DNA from: Haloferax marinum
GTDB lineage: Archaea; Halobacteriota; Halobacteria; Halobacteriales; Haloferacaceae
NCBI RefSeq assembly: GCF_009674625.1
Contig: NZ_WKJQ01000001.1
Span: forward strand, 1,922,001 to 1,986,000
Reading direction: 5' to 3'
DNA: 64,000 bases
Shown: in pieces, positions 52,536 through 61,656 of the stretch
Position numbering within the stretch: position 1 is the first letter of the stretch
Layout of the letters: each line of letters begins with the position of its first letter
The notes under the pieces: model-generated
Database searches by the model: none
Told to the model about the DNA's origin: nothing
Seen by the model: only the letters and a program-made list of their open reading frames with translations
Translations under genes and position numbers: made by a program

Positions 52536-53519
52536 ATGGCTGAAACGAACGCACCGGGTGGAGGGCTTGAGAAGACTCGTCTCGAAGGAGCTGTGACTCA
52601 GACCGAACTCGCATATCGTCAGGCGGAGCTGCAGTTCTGGCACCAGTACGGAACCGAGCCCGAAGAACGATTCGTCGAGCTCGACACTTTGGGCACCACC
52701 ATCCGGGTTCAGGAAGTCGGGAGCGGTGACCCCATCCTTTTTCTCCACGGTTCGCCGACCAGCGGAACAAACTTCGCACCGCTGGTGGCGTCTCTCGACG
52801 AATTCAGCTGTTTGATACCGGACCTGCCGCCAGGTGGACTTTCGGCACCGTTCGAGATTTCGAAGGACAACGTCACCACCTGGTTGGACCATCTGGTCAC
52901 GGATACGCTCGATGCCATGGGTGTCGAACGCGCCCACGTGGTGGCGTCGTCTTCGGGGAGCGCGCTGGCAATGAAGGCGGCGCTGCGGGCACCTGAGCGG
53001 GTTCGAGGGGTCGTCCACCTCGGCGCACCATGGTTGGTCGAGGATATCCCCGTCCCCTTCGGCGAGAAGTTGCTCCTCGTGCCAGGTGCCTGGCGGTTGT
53101 TGACGGCGGTGACACCAGGACGGAGGATGCAACAATCGATGCTGAAGTCGATCGGTCATGGGAAGAGCATCGAGGCCGGCCGCATTCCAGAAGCGTACTG
53201 GGCCTGGTCCGACGCACTGTTCACCGAGACCGGAACGTATGCAGAGCAGATGCGCACCCTCCCAGCGTTCAGGGGCAGCGGTCTGGACTACGACCCGACG
53301 TTGAAGCTTGGAGCAGATGAACTCTCTCGGCAGGGCCCCACGCTCGTGATATGGGGGACCGACGAAGGATTAGCGTCGAAAGACGACGCCCAGTCGCTGG
53401 TCGACCGCATCCCAGGAGCGAGGCTGGAACTGTTGGCCGACGCCGGCCATCTTCCGTGGCTCGACTTCCCTGAAGAGGTGGCAGCGTCTGTGCGGAGTTT
53501 CCTCGGCGATGTCGAGTGA
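52536..53519 (+). CDS. Alpha/beta hydrolase (haloalkane-dehalogenase-like branch)
   Basis: A 327-residue hydrolase. After about 55 residues, the fold begins TIRVQEVGSGDPILFLHGSPTSGTNFAPLVASL, giving the oxyanion HGSPTS motif. The nucleophile elbow is VVASSSGSALA with a central Ser, so an esterase or lipase type rather than a dehalogenase with Asp. The acid residue is in LVIWGTDEGLASK and the His in LLADAGHLPWLDFPEEVA. No signal peptide is seen. A TATA box (catatatat) is centred about 26 nt before the ATG, giving a leaderless mRNA. The natural ester or amide substrate is unknown. Confidence 0.83.
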   Translation: MAETNAPGGGLEKTRLEGAVTQTELAYRQAELQFWHQYGTEPEERFVELDTLGTTIRVQEVGSGDPILFLHGSPTSGTNFAPLVASLDEFSCLIPDLPPGGLSAPFEISKDNVTTWLDHLVTDTLDAMGVERAHVVASSSGSALAMKAALRAPERVRGVVHLGAPWLVEDIPVPFGEKLLLVPGAWRLLTAVTPGRRMQQSMLKSIGHGKSIEAGRIPEAYWAWSDALFTETGTYAEQMRTLPAFRGSGLDYDPTLKLGADELSRQGPTLVIWGTDEGLASKDDAQSLVDRIPGARLELLADAGHLPWLDFPEEVAASVRSFLGDVE

Positions 53520-53791
53520 CAGAACACGTGCCGTCGGGTGCCGCACGCCCAGAGTGTACACAATCTACAGAGGGAGACAGACCCGACGGAACTCTCACGA
53601 GCAGCGTGAGACGGCACTGCCTGTGACAGTACTGGTGTATTCGTGGCGTCGTCTGGCGACTCGAATCTGAACGAACAGTGCGATGTTTCTCTCTTCCAAC
53701 CACATCGAGAAACCAGTCTGGAGCAAGTTCGGGAGTGAAAGCCGTTTGACGCCAATTGTATGATATGAAAATCACTCTGCCGTTCCGTCGA

Positions 53792-54268
53792 TTAATACGT
53801 CGGGTGTTCGGACTCGAACCCCGAGAAGGCCCGACGGATATCTCTCCGAATCAGGTCTTCGTCAGCGACGCGAAGCCCGAGGTCAGTCAGTTCGCGGGCG
53901 ATTCGTGCGAGGTCGTTCGAGTCTTCCCCGACGGCACTCACGAGGACGTTGTCTTCCCCAGTCGCCAGCTCTCGAATGCTGACGACGCCTTCGACCTCGA
54001 GCGCACGCTCACTCAGGTCGCCACGGACGGGAATCACGGCCGTACACTCCATCTGGACGAAGAGTTGGTAGCCCGCTCGTTCGTAGTCGACTGCAGCGTG
54101 GTAGCCGGTGATGATTTCCTCTGATTCGAGTCGTTGAATACGCTTGCGTACCGTGCTCGGGGAGGCGTCGACGGAATCGGCGATGTCACGTGACGAGACG
54201 TGCCGTGCGTCCCGCTGGAGTTCGTGAAGAATCCGCCTGTCCAGGTCGTCGAGTCCTTTGAGCGTCAT
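53792..54268 (-). CDS. Lrp/AsnC-family transcriptional regulator
   Basis: A 158-residue regulator. The N-terminal winged helix is LDDLDRRILHELQRDARHVSSRDIADSVDASPSTVRKRIQRLESEEIITGYHAAVDY. The C-terminal RAM-type ligand domain includes CTAVIPVRGDLSERALEVEGVVSIRELATGEDNVLVSAVGED. These proteins sense amino acids or metabolic state and often regulate their own neighbours. The adjacent Mrp operon on the same strand is separated by the DUF7522-like gene and has its own promoter region. Confidence 0.88.
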   Translation of the reverse strand: MTLKGLDDLDRRILHELQRDARHVSSRDIADSVDASPSTVRKRIQRLESEEIITGYHAAVDYERAGYQLFVQMECTAVIPVRGDLSERALEVEGVVSIRELATGEDNVLVSAVGEDSNDLARIARELTDLGLRVADEDLIRRDIRRAFSGFESEHPTY

Positions 54269-54374
54269 AGCATCTCAGTTGGGTGGGTGCGTGAAGTAGT
54301 CTTGTTTTGCGTAGCTCTCGGTGTGGTGGCTCCTCTCGCGTGACGGATGACACCGCACTCTGTTCGAACACCGT

Positions 54375-54791
54375 TCACTGCTTTTGTTCCTCCGGGTACA
54401 ACGCTGCGATACAGTCGTTGGTGAACTCTGGAATCGAGACACTGTTCCCGGCTTTGATTTTGACGATGACGCCGGTTGTATCCGAGAGGTACAGGTGAAC
54501 GGCAGTCGCCCGGTCGTGCTGGAGGACGAGTGCGTTCACGTTCCCGAGGTGGGTGTAGACCTCTTCGATGTAGGGGCGTCGGAAGAGTGCAATCGACCGG
54601 TGGACGACGACGTCGAACTGGTGGTTCGAGAGTTCGGTCTTCAGGTCCGGTCGGATGTATTCGACGGTGTAGTTGTACGTCTTGGAATCGAACGACGCGA
54701 CCCAACGGAGGTTCTGACCGAAGCGGTCGCGAAGCATCTCGATGAGGTTCTCGTAGTTCGGTACAGCGGCCATGTCGATGTTTCTGGTCAT
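54375..54791 (-). CDS. DUF7522-like haloarchaeal protein
   Basis: A 138-residue soluble protein of unknown function with the haloarchaeal pattern LIEMLRDRFGQNLRWVASFDSKTYNYTVEYIRPDLKTELSNHQFDVVVHRSIALFRRPYIEEVYTHLG and VLQHDRATAVHLYLSDTTGVIVKIKAGN. The second half looks like a ligand- or lipid-binding beta sheet. It starts 7 nt after the last Mrp gene and is likely the final gene of that transcript. A second ATG six codons on is possible. Family name is from memory of similar haloarchaeal genes. Confidence 0.65.
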   Translation of the reverse strand: MTRNIDMAAVPNYENLIEMLRDRFGQNLRWVASFDSKTYNYTVEYIRPDLKTELSNHQFDVVVHRSIALFRRPYIEEVYTHLGNVNALVLQHDRATAVHLYLSDTTGVIVKIKAGNSVSIPEFTNDCIAALYPEEQKQ

Positions 54792-54798
54792 GATTGTG

Positions 54799-56481
54799 TT
54801 AGTATGGTGTGAGGAGAACGACACTGAGTGCGAACCCCACCGTTGCGAACAGCAGGACGAGGGCTGACTGGATGGTGTCGCTCAGTCGCGGTTCGGCCCC
54901 GACGAGCGAGGCGGTACGTTCGACGAGCGACGCAGCTGCGTGGCTCGCTGCGTCGCTGGTGGCGACCGCCCCGACAGAGAGCGCTGTCGTGCCACGGACG
55001 GCGAGTGGGTAGAGGACTCGGTCGACGTCGACGAGGTGTATCCGTGCGAGTCGCGTTCGGAACACGACGAACCCGAGGATACCGATGGCGAGGACAGCGC
55101 CGGCTTTGAGGAGTTCACTCGTCGCGTACGCGTCGAACCCACCAGCGTCGCCGGGCATCGAACCGAGGAGTGCCTCTGGGAAGATGCCGAACACGACCGA
55201 CGGGATTGCGATAGCGATCAACACTGCCCGGAGGGTGAGGCTGGTGGGCCGTACGTCGAGGTCGTCCGGAGCGGTTCGGACGAACGCGTAGTAGCCGAAC
55301 TTGGCGAACGACAGCACCGTCCCGACACTGCCGACGACGAGCATCCACCACAGCACTGTCTCTCCCGTGCTCTCGACGGCCTTCGTGATGAGACCTTTGC
55401 TGACGAACCCAGAGAAGCCTGGTGCCCCGGTGATGGCGAGTGCGGCGACGAGGAACGCCACGAACGTCACTGGCATCACGCGGGCGAGGCCCCCGAGGTG
55501 TTTGAGTGAGCGCTTTCCAGTCCGGTAGATGAGTACGCCGGCGACCATGAACAGCAAGCCCTTGTAGAGGACGTGCGCCACGAGATGGGCGAACGAACCG
55601 GAGACCCCAGCAGCAGTGCCGATTCCGAGTGCGACGACCATGTACCCCACCTGCGAGACGATGTGGTACGACAGGAGGCGGCGCATGTCGGTCTGGAAGA
55701 TGGCCTGCGTGACTCCGTAGACGATCATGATGCCACCCAACCACGCGACGAGGACCGCACCGTCGGGTGCGACTCGGTAGAGGACCACGACGGCGACTTT
55801 GGTCGTGAAAGCCGCGAGGACGACGCTCGCTGCGACGTGCGGCCGGGGGTAAGTCTCTGGTAGCCAGAAGTGGAGTCCGATGAAGCCGAGGTTGACGCCG
55901 ACACCGACGAGTGCCAGCGTTCTCGGCAGTCCTCCCGCGAGGCCACCGTCATAGACGAACGACCCAGTCGTCGCGAAGTGGAACGCGACGGCTGCGACGA
56001 GGAACGCCCCACCGACGAGGTGGTAAATCGCGTATCTGAACGCAGGTCTGACGGCGTCACCGCCGTGGTGCCAGACGAGAACGGTCGCGGTCACCGCGAG
56101 TAGTTCCCACCCGACGAGGAGGGTCAGCCAGTCACCTGCGAGCACCGCGACGACGCCGGCACCCATGTACGACAGTGCGTAGAGTTGTTGTCTCGAATCG
56201 GCGTCGGTCGCATAGCCGTACGCGAGGTTGACAGCGGCGATAAAGCCGAAGAGAATCACGACTGGGCGGGTGACCTCGTCGACGGTGAAGAGGACTTGTT
56301 CGAAGCCGAAGGGTGAGACCACGAGGTAGGACCCGGCGTCGATAGCCCACATCCACGGGATAGTGAGTCCGACGAGAACGACTCCGACGGCCGTCCCGAC
56401 CGCCCGCGGGGTGACGGCCACGACGAGCAGTGCGAGGACGAACGCAACCCACGGAGGGGCGAGCGTCAAGAACTCGGTCAT
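54799..56481 (-). CDS. Mrp antiporter large subunit (ND5/MrpD-like), third copy
   Basis: A 560-residue polytopic protein of the complex I/Mrp proton-conducting family with about 14 membrane helices. The conserved TM5 Glu is in LLVGWELLAVTATVLVW, the TM7 Lys in AAFTTKVAVVVLYR, the broken-helix region in RLLSYHIVSQVGYMVVALG and the TM8/TM12 His and Lys in HLVAHVLYKGLLFMVAG. This subunit is more divergent than the other two and lacks the long C-terminal lateral helix of ND5. The start at MTEFLTLAPP overlaps the stop of the preceding gene by ATGA. Confidence 0.87.
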   Translation of the reverse strand: MTEFLTLAPPWVAFVLALLVVAVTPRAVGTAVGVVLVGLTIPWMWAIDAGSYLVVSPFGFEQVLFTVDEVTRPVVILFGFIAAVNLAYGYATDADSRQQLYALSYMGAGVVAVLAGDWLTLLVGWELLAVTATVLVWHHGGDAVRPAFRYAIYHLVGGAFLVAAVAFHFATTGSFVYDGGLAGGLPRTLALVGVGVNLGFIGLHFWLPETYPRPHVAASVVLAAFTTKVAVVVLYRVAPDGAVLVAWLGGIMIVYGVTQAIFQTDMRRLLSYHIVSQVGYMVVALGIGTAAGVSGSFAHLVAHVLYKGLLFMVAGVLIYRTGKRSLKHLGGLARVMPVTFVAFLVAALAITGAPGFSGFVSKGLITKAVESTGETVLWWMLVVGSVGTVLSFAKFGYYAFVRTAPDDLDVRPTSLTLRAVLIAIAIPSVVFGIFPEALLGSMPGDAGGFDAYATSELLKAGAVLAIGILGFVVFRTRLARIHLVDVDRVLYPLAVRGTTALSVGAVATSDAASHAAASLVERTASLVGAEPRLSDTIQSALVLLFATVGFALSVVLLTPY

Positions 56482-58094
56482 CCGAACACCTCCCAGACCA
56501 CGGTCTCGGCGAGGTCCCAGAACGGAAGGTAACTCGGGACGACACCGAGGACGACGGCGAACCCGACGGTGACGAGAATCGGGACGAGCATGAGCGACGT
56601 CGTCTCGGTCGAGAGCGTTCGTCGCTCCCACCCGACCTGTCCGAGTCGGTGGGCGACGTCACCGCCATCGGTGGCGGCGTGTCGGCTCTTCGCTGCGGTT
56701 CCGCTCCCCGCAGTACGTGCCTCCTCGCCGGCGTGTGCTGGCGCGAACGCGTGTCGACTCGCCGGCGTCGACCCGTCACGCTGGCCGAAGAACGCCGCGT
56801 AGACGATGGGCCAGAAGTAGAGCAGTTTCAACAATCCGGCCACGAGGTAGGCAGCGACGAACACCGGAGCAGGACCCGCTGCGACACCGACGACGAGCGT
56901 GAACTTGCTGACGAACCCCGCGACGAGTGGGAAGCCGACGAGCCCTGCGGCTGCAACTGCGAACACGGTCATCGTGACCGGGAGTCTGCGACCGACACCT
57001 GCGAGGTCCGAGACGTACTTTTCGCCAGTCTCGACGGCGACGATGCCCGCGACGAAGAACAGTGTAATCTTCATGAACGCGTGGGCGACGACGTGGAGGA
57101 GCGCGCCAAACACCGCAAGGGGCGTCGCGATAGCGAGTCCCAACACGATGTACGAGAGTTGCGAGATGGTCGAGTACGCGAGGCCACGTTTGAGGTTGTC
57201 CTGTCGAAGGCCGACGAGTCCCGCGATGACCATCGTCGCTGCTGCAAAGACGGCGAGCGGAAGACCGACACCGAGGTCCCACATCGCCTCCGGGCCAAAG
57301 ACGTAGAGGACGGTCCGAGAGAGAGCGAACACGCCACTCTTGACGACTGCAACAGCGTGTAAGAGCCCAGAGACGGGAGTTGGTGCAACCATCGCCGCCG
57401 GGAGCCACTTGTAGAGCGGGACGACTGCTGCTTTGACCCCGAACCCGACGGCGAGGAAGACGAACGCCGCCTGTGCGAGTGCCGAGTCAGTCGCGGCGAG
57501 GGCGGCGATTCCCCCTGGGACGAACGTGAGCGTCCCGACGAGAACCGCGACGAGGAGAACTCCGGCGAACGCGACGACGCCGCCACCGAGCGTGTACACG
57601 ATGTACGTGCGCCCGGCAGCGCGTGCTGCCTTCGTCCCGGCGTGGACGACGAGCGGGTAGGTTGCCAGCGTCAGGAGTTCGTAGAAGACGAACAGCGTCA
57701 GTAAGTTCGCGGCGAGTGCGACGCCCATGGTCGCGGCGATGCTCCCGGCGAAGGCCGCGAAGTACCGCGTCTGGCCGTGTTCCTCGAGGCTCCGGACGTA
57801 GCCGACGCTGTAGACGCTCGTCACGACCCACAGCGTCGACGCGAGCAGTGCGAACAGGAGTCCTGCTGCGTCGCCACGTAGGCTGAGTTCGATACCGGCG
57901 ATGGACCCGAGTGACGAGACGTGAGTGACCGGAGACCTGACCATCGTTGCGACGACTGCAAACGTTACGAGTGCCGCGACGAAGGTCCACGCTTCACGAA
58001 GTGTCGGATTCGACCGCGACACGTAGATGAGCGGAATCGCGACTGCGGGGATGGCCACCGCGGCCACTGGAAGGACGGACGCGACGTCGGTCAT
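56478..58094 (-). CDS. Mrp antiporter large subunit (MrpD/ND2-like), second copy
   Basis: A 538-residue polytopic protein of the proton-conducting family. Key residues are the Glu in LTLFVFYELLTLATYPLV, the Lys in VGFGVKAAVVPLYKWLPAAMVAPTPVSGLLHAVAVVKSG and the His/Lys in VAHAFMKITLFFVAG. A His/Ala-rich loop near residue 460 (STPASRHAFAPAHAGEEARTAGSGTAAKSRHA) is unusual and lies on the loop before the last helices. It begins by overlapping the stop of the first MrpD-like gene. It probably forms one of the three pump modules of the complex. Confidence 0.88.
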   Translation of the reverse strand: MTDVASVLPVAAVAIPAVAIPLIYVSRSNPTLREAWTFVAALVTFAVVATMVRSPVTHVSSLGSIAGIELSLRGDAAGLLFALLASTLWVVTSVYSVGYVRSLEEHGQTRYFAAFAGSIAATMGVALAANLLTLFVFYELLTLATYPLVVHAGTKAARAAGRTYIVYTLGGGVVAFAGVLLVAVLVGTLTFVPGGIAALAATDSALAQAAFVFLAVGFGVKAAVVPLYKWLPAAMVAPTPVSGLLHAVAVVKSGVFALSRTVLYVFGPEAMWDLGVGLPLAVFAAATMVIAGLVGLRQDNLKRGLAYSTISQLSYIVLGLAIATPLAVFGALLHVVAHAFMKITLFFVAGIVAVETGEKYVSDLAGVGRRLPVTMTVFAVAAAGLVGFPLVAGFVSKFTLVVGVAAGPAPVFVAAYLVAGLLKLLYFWPIVYAAFFGQRDGSTPASRHAFAPAHAGEEARTAGSGTAAKSRHAATDGGDVAHRLGQVGWERRTLSTETTSLMLVPILVTVGFAVVLGVVPSYLPFWDLAETVVWEVFG

Positions 58095-59593
58095 AGCCAC
58101 CCCTCCACGACTGGCTGGAACCACAGTGCGAGGTCGGACGACCAGAGACCGAGGGCGACTACGACACCCCCGACGGCGGCGAGGAGGAGTGAGGCGCGAG
58201 TCAGGCTCTGTGTGTGCAGTTGTCCACCATCAGTGCTCACGTGCGACTGGCCTCCAGTCTCGCTTCCGCCCCGTCCCAAAACGCCGGCAGTTGGCGTGCC
58301 GAAGACCATCGTTTCGACGACGCGACCGACGTAGAGAATCGACAGTAGGGTGCTCCCAACGACGAGGGCAGCGATGGTCCACGATTCGGCGGCGACTGCT
58401 CCGAGCGCGACGTACCACTTCCCGGCGAATCCAGCGGTCGGCGGAAGGCCGACGAGTGACGCGAACACGACGCTCGCAGCGACTGTGAACAGGGGAGCGT
58501 CGCGGACGAGGCCAGTGTAGTCAGCGACCGTTTTCACGTCGAACTCTCTCGCCAGGATGCCGACGGACGCGAACAACCCACCTTTGGCGATGGCGTGGCT
58601 GAGGAGGAGGACGAGCGCGCCGGTCACCGCCGCCGGCGTCGCGAGACCGATGGCGACGACGATGAGGCCGAACTGCAGAACCGACGAGTAGGCGAGTAAC
58701 CGGCGGATGTCGGTCTGTCGGAGCGTCAGGACGCCCCCTGCGACGACGCTCACCGCCCCCGCGACGAGGAGGCCGACTCGGGCGGCGGGCACGTCCGTCA
58801 GGAACCCCAGCGTGTACACACCGAACGTCAATCGCACGAGAGCGTATCCCGCGATCGTCGAGACGAGTGTCGCGAGGAGTGCACTCACGTCGGCTGGTGA
58901 GGTCGCGTACGCTGCAGGCTTCCACGTGTGAAGCGGGAACAACGCGATTTTCACACCCAACCCTACTGCGATGAGGACGAACGACGCGATGACTAGCGGC
59001 GAGTCGTAGCCGATTGCAGAGAGCGCCGCGTTGAGTCCGGCCATCGAGAGCGTTCCAGTCGCGACGTAGAGGTAGCCGACACCGAGCAGATAGAGCGTCG
59101 CGCCAACCGTCCCGACGAGGAGGTACCGGAACGCGGCGAGTGCGGCCGGGGCTCCCCGTCCGGTCGCCACGAGTGCGTACGCGGCGAGTCCAGAGATTTC
59201 GAGGAAGACGTACAGATTGAACACGTCGGCGGTGACGGTCACTCCAGAGAGCCCTGCGACGAGGAGGAGCCACAGACTGTCCCCGAACCTGGTGCTGTCA
59301 GTTCGGACGATCGCGAAGAACGCGACTGCAGTGCAAGCGACGAGGAGGAGGAATGCACTCGTCACGGCATCGGCGACGAGGCCGATACCAACCTCACTCG
59401 GAAGCCCGCCGACGACGGAGGAGACTGGTCCTCGTCGAGCGACAACTGCGGCCACCGCGACAGCGAGACCGACCTGGACGACGAGTATCCCACCGGTTAG
59501 GAGCCGAGACAGGCGAGTACGTCGACCGACGACGAGCGGGAGGACAGCACCGACGAGCGGCACCGTGACGACGAGCGCGAGCAACACACTCAC
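58091..59593 (-). CDS. mrpD: Mrp antiporter subunit MrpD-like, first copy
   Basis: A 500-residue polytopic protein. The TM5 Glu is in DVFNLYVFLEISGLAAYALV, the TM7 Lys in GLGVKIALFPLHTWKPAAYATSPADVSALL, and the later pair in LLLSHAIAKGGLFASVGIL. HTWKPAAY is close to the HTWLPDAH segment of ND2/ND4/ND5-like subunits. It overlaps MrpC by ATGA. The three large subunits in series replace the single MrpA N-terminal domain plus MrpD of bacterial operons. Confidence 0.9.
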   Translation of the reverse strand: MSVLLALVVTVPLVGAVLPLVVGRRTRLSRLLTGGILVVQVGLAVAVAAVVARRGPVSSVVGGLPSEVGIGLVADAVTSAFLLLVACTAVAFFAIVRTDSTRFGDSLWLLLVAGLSGVTVTADVFNLYVFLEISGLAAYALVATGRGAPAALAAFRYLLVGTVGATLYLLGVGYLYVATGTLSMAGLNAALSAIGYDSPLVIASFVLIAVGLGVKIALFPLHTWKPAAYATSPADVSALLATLVSTIAGYALVRLTFGVYTLGFLTDVPAARVGLLVAGAVSVVAGGVLTLRQTDIRRLLAYSSVLQFGLIVVAIGLATPAAVTGALVLLLSHAIAKGGLFASVGILAREFDVKTVADYTGLVRDAPLFTVAASVVFASLVGLPPTAGFAGKWYVALGAVAAESWTIAALVVGSTLLSILYVGRVVETMVFGTPTAGVLGRGGSETGGQSHVSTDGGQLHTQSLTRASLLLAAVGGVVVALGLWSSDLALWFQPVVEGWL

Positions 59594-59952
59594 GACTGTT
59601 GTGCCTCCTTGACCTCGCTCTCGTCGAGGGTCTCGTACTCGTCGTACACTCGGACGAGGAGCGCGAGCGCGACCGCCGTGACACTCACACCGACGACGAT
59701 GGCCGTCAGGATGAGGACGTGTGGGAGGGGGTTGACTACCGGACCCGGTCCCGAAAGCAGTGGCGCGCTCCCGTCGCGACGGAATGCACTCGTGATGAAA
59801 AACAGGAACACGCCCGTCTGGAAGAGGTTCAGTCCGACGACCTTCTTCAGGAGGTTGTCGGAGTCGACGAGGACGAACACGCCGATGCCGACCAGAAGAG
59901 CGAACGCGACGTATGCGACCCGAGAGCTAAATACCATGACGAGGTCACTCAT
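59590..59952 (-). CDS. mrpC: Mrp antiporter subunit C (NuoK-like)
   Basis: A 120-residue protein with three membrane helices. The pattern YVAFALLVGIGVFVLVDSDNLLKKVVGLNLFQTGVFLFFI followed by NPLPHVLILTAIVVGVSVTAVALALLVRVYDEYETLD is typical of MrpC/NuoK, including the conserved NPLPHVLILTAIVV. The start ATG was placed at MSDLVMVF, overlapping the end of MrpB by 8 nt; the longer open frame upstream is not coding. Confidence 0.92.
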   Translation of the reverse strand: MSDLVMVFSSRVAYVAFALLVGIGVFVLVDSDNLLKKVVGLNLFQTGVFLFFITSAFRRDGSAPLLSGPGPVVNPLPHVLILTAIVVGVSVTAVALALLVRVYDEYETLDESEVKEAQQS

Positions 59953-60373
59953 TGTCGACACCCCCGGACAGACGCACGAACAGGCTGACGACGACACCGG
60001 CCACCGTCGCTCCGATGCCGAGTTCGACGAACTCCGTCGCGTAGACCGACGGCTTGGGGATGGGAAGCACGTCGAACTGGAGGAACGACCCGCCTGCGAG
60101 AATGCCACCAAACGCGACCAGGACGAACGCGAGCGGACCCGCGACGACGAGTGCGAGAAGCCAGCGCGGTGAGAGCCACGCGGTGGTCCGCTCCATCCCG
60201 ACTCCGAAGGCGAGGATGATGACGGCCGCTGCAGCGATGACTCCACCCTGGAATCCGCCGCCGACAGACGACGTCCCGTGGAACAGCGTAAACAGGGCGA
60301 ACGTGAGGACGAACATCGCGACGAGTCGGGTGGTCACCGTCACGACTGGGCTGTCTGTCGGCCGGGTCGTCAT
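59945..60373 (-). CDS. mrpB: Mrp antiporter subunit B
   Basis: A 142-residue protein with four membrane helices. VGGGFQGGVIAAAAVIILAFGVGMERTTAWLSPRWLLALVVAGPLAFVLVAFGGILAG and the final FVELGIGATVAGVVVSLFVRLSGGV are the MrpB/MnhB pattern. It overlaps the preceding gene by ATGA and the MrpC gene at its end. With the upstream subunit it completes what is the C-terminal part of bacterial MrpA/B. Confidence 0.92.
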   Translation of the reverse strand: MTTRPTDSPVVTVTTRLVAMFVLTFALFTLFHGTSSVGGGFQGGVIAAAAVIILAFGVGMERTTAWLSPRWLLALVVAGPLAFVLVAFGGILAGGSFLQFDVLPIPKPSVYATEFVELGIGATVAGVVVSLFVRLSGGVDNE

Positions 60374-61017
60374 CTCTCTTCCCCCTGGTTCAGAACCGCC
60401 ACGGCGGCCACGACTGCGGTGACAACCACGGCGATCTCACCGAACGTGTCGAACCCGCGGTAGACGACGAGGATTGCAGTGACCACGTTGTCGATGCCGC
60501 GTGTGGCCGAGTCGGTGAGATAGTACTCCGTCACCGGCCCGAATCCTGGTGTGTCTGCCGCTCCGACGACGGGGAGAGCGGGGACCGTCAGGAGTAATCC
60601 ACCGGTCACGAGGCTTGCGACGACGACCGACCGGCGACGCCCCTGTCGAACCGCGCCTGTGACCGCCGTTCGAAGGCGTGTTCCCTCCGACGCTCCGGCG
60701 TCACCGACGCGGGTTGCTTCGTCTCCGTCGACGAACTCCGACGAAGGCGTCGAGTTCTGTCTCTGCTGCTGGGGAACGCCGAATCCGATAGTTCGAGCGA
60801 CGACGACGAGGAACAGCGCAGTCGTCACACCGGCACCGACGGCCGCTTCGGTGAGTGCGACGTCTGGGGCTCGAAAGACCAGCCACACCACTGCGAGACC
60901 GAGGCTGTAGGCTCCGAACGCCGCGAGCGTCGTGAGGATACCTCGTGCGAGCGCAGCGACGACTGCAGCGGCCACGACGAGGCCGAGCAGAATCGCGACG
61001 AGCAACTCCGTAATCAT
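60370..61017 (-). CDS. Mrp antiporter subunit: MbhD/DUF4040-like plus MrpA C-terminal domain
   Basis: A 215-residue membrane protein made of two parts joined by a charged loop. The first part (ILTTLAAFGAYSLGLAVVWLVFRAPDVALTEAAVGAGVTTALFLVVV) is the MbhD/DUF4040 domain. The loop (residues 84-130) is rich in Gln, Asp, Glu and Arg. The second part ends PVTEYYLTDSATRGIDNVVTAILVVYRGFDTFGEIAVVVTA, matching the C-terminal MrpA/MbhE-like domain. In bacteria these regions are the tail of MrpA. An ATG four codons upstream overlaps the MrpG stop and is an alternative start. Confidence 0.9.
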   Translation of the reverse strand: MITELLVAILLGLVVAAAVVAALARGILTTLAAFGAYSLGLAVVWLVFRAPDVALTEAAVGAGVTTALFLVVVARTIGFGVPQQQRQNSTPSSEFVDGDEATRVGDAGASEGTRLRTAVTGAVRQGRRRSVVVASLVTGGLLLTVPALPVVGAADTPGFGPVTEYYLTDSATRGIDNVVTAILVVYRGFDTFGEIAVVVTAVVAAVAVLNQGEER

Positions 61018-61018
61018 C

Positions 61019-61378
61019 TCACTTCTCACCTCTCGGAGCGGCGTGGGCAGACGGAGACGGTTGCTCGTCGGACGAACCTGTTCGAGTCCACGGCTCCACG
61101 CCCGAGCGCATCGCGGCGCGGACGATCGCGTGAGCAGCAGTCGGACCCGTCACGAGGACGAACATCGCGAGAACACCCAGTTTGAGGACTGCTCGTCCAT
61201 CGTCGAAGGCGAGCGCTGCAGCGCCGAGTCCGAGCAGCGCACCCAGTGTCTCGGTCTTCGATGCGGCGTGTGCTCGGGCGAATACGTCTGGGAGGCGGAC
61301 GAACCCGACGAGCGTGATGAGAGAGAACGCGACGCTTCCCGTGACGAGTGCGAGGACGAGCACGTCGAAGGGAGTCAC
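61019..61378 (-). CDS. mrpG: Mrp antiporter subunit G
   Basis: A 119-residue protein with three membrane helices and a polar tail. The conserved VGFVRLPDVFARAHAASKTETLGALLGLGAAAL and LAMFVLVTGPTAAHAIVRAAMRSG are the MrpG/MnhG family motifs. It overlaps mrpF by ATGA at its start and is followed closely by the DUF4040-type gene. Confidence 0.93.
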   Translation of the reverse strand: MTPFDVLVLALVTGSVAFSLITLVGFVRLPDVFARAHAASKTETLGALLGLGAAALAFDDGRAVLKLGVLAMFVLVTGPTAAHAIVRAAMRSGVEPWTRTGSSDEQPSPSAHAAPRGEK

Positions 61379-61656
61379 CGTGGCTCACCCCCGTCGAGAG
61401 AGAGTTGCCCGAGACCGAGCGACAGCAGGAAGTTCAACAACCCATAGACGAGCGCGACGTCGAGGAATCCGACCTCCCCGAGTCCTGCTCCGAGGAGTGC
61501 GATGATGACGACGACGCTCGTTCCGATGACGTTCACGGCGACCATACGGTCCGCAGTCGTCGGACCGACGACGACACGCCAGAGGAGGGCGATGCTCACG
61601 AGCCCGAGGGCTGCTGCGCCGACGAGCAACCCGTTGGAGAGAAGCTCAGCGGTCAT
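61375..61656 (-). CDS. mrpF: Mrp antiporter subunit F
   Basis: A 93-residue protein with three membrane helices. The segments LWRVVVGPTTADRMVAVNVIGTSVVVIIALLG and FLDVALVYGLLNFL are the MrpF signature, with the GPTxxDR motif. Overlaps with mrpE upstream and mrpG downstream, both ATGA, show tight coupling. Confidence 0.93.
   Translation of the reverse strand: MTAELLSNGLLVGAAALGLVSIALLWRVVVGPTTADRMVAVNVIGTSVVVIIALLGAGLGEVGFLDVALVYGLLNFLLSLGLGQLSLDGGEPR

Noticed and set aside
52536-53519. Naming the alpha/beta hydrolase a haloalkane dehalogenase
   Set aside because: The nucleophile position is Ser in SSSGS rather than the Asp required for dehalogenases.
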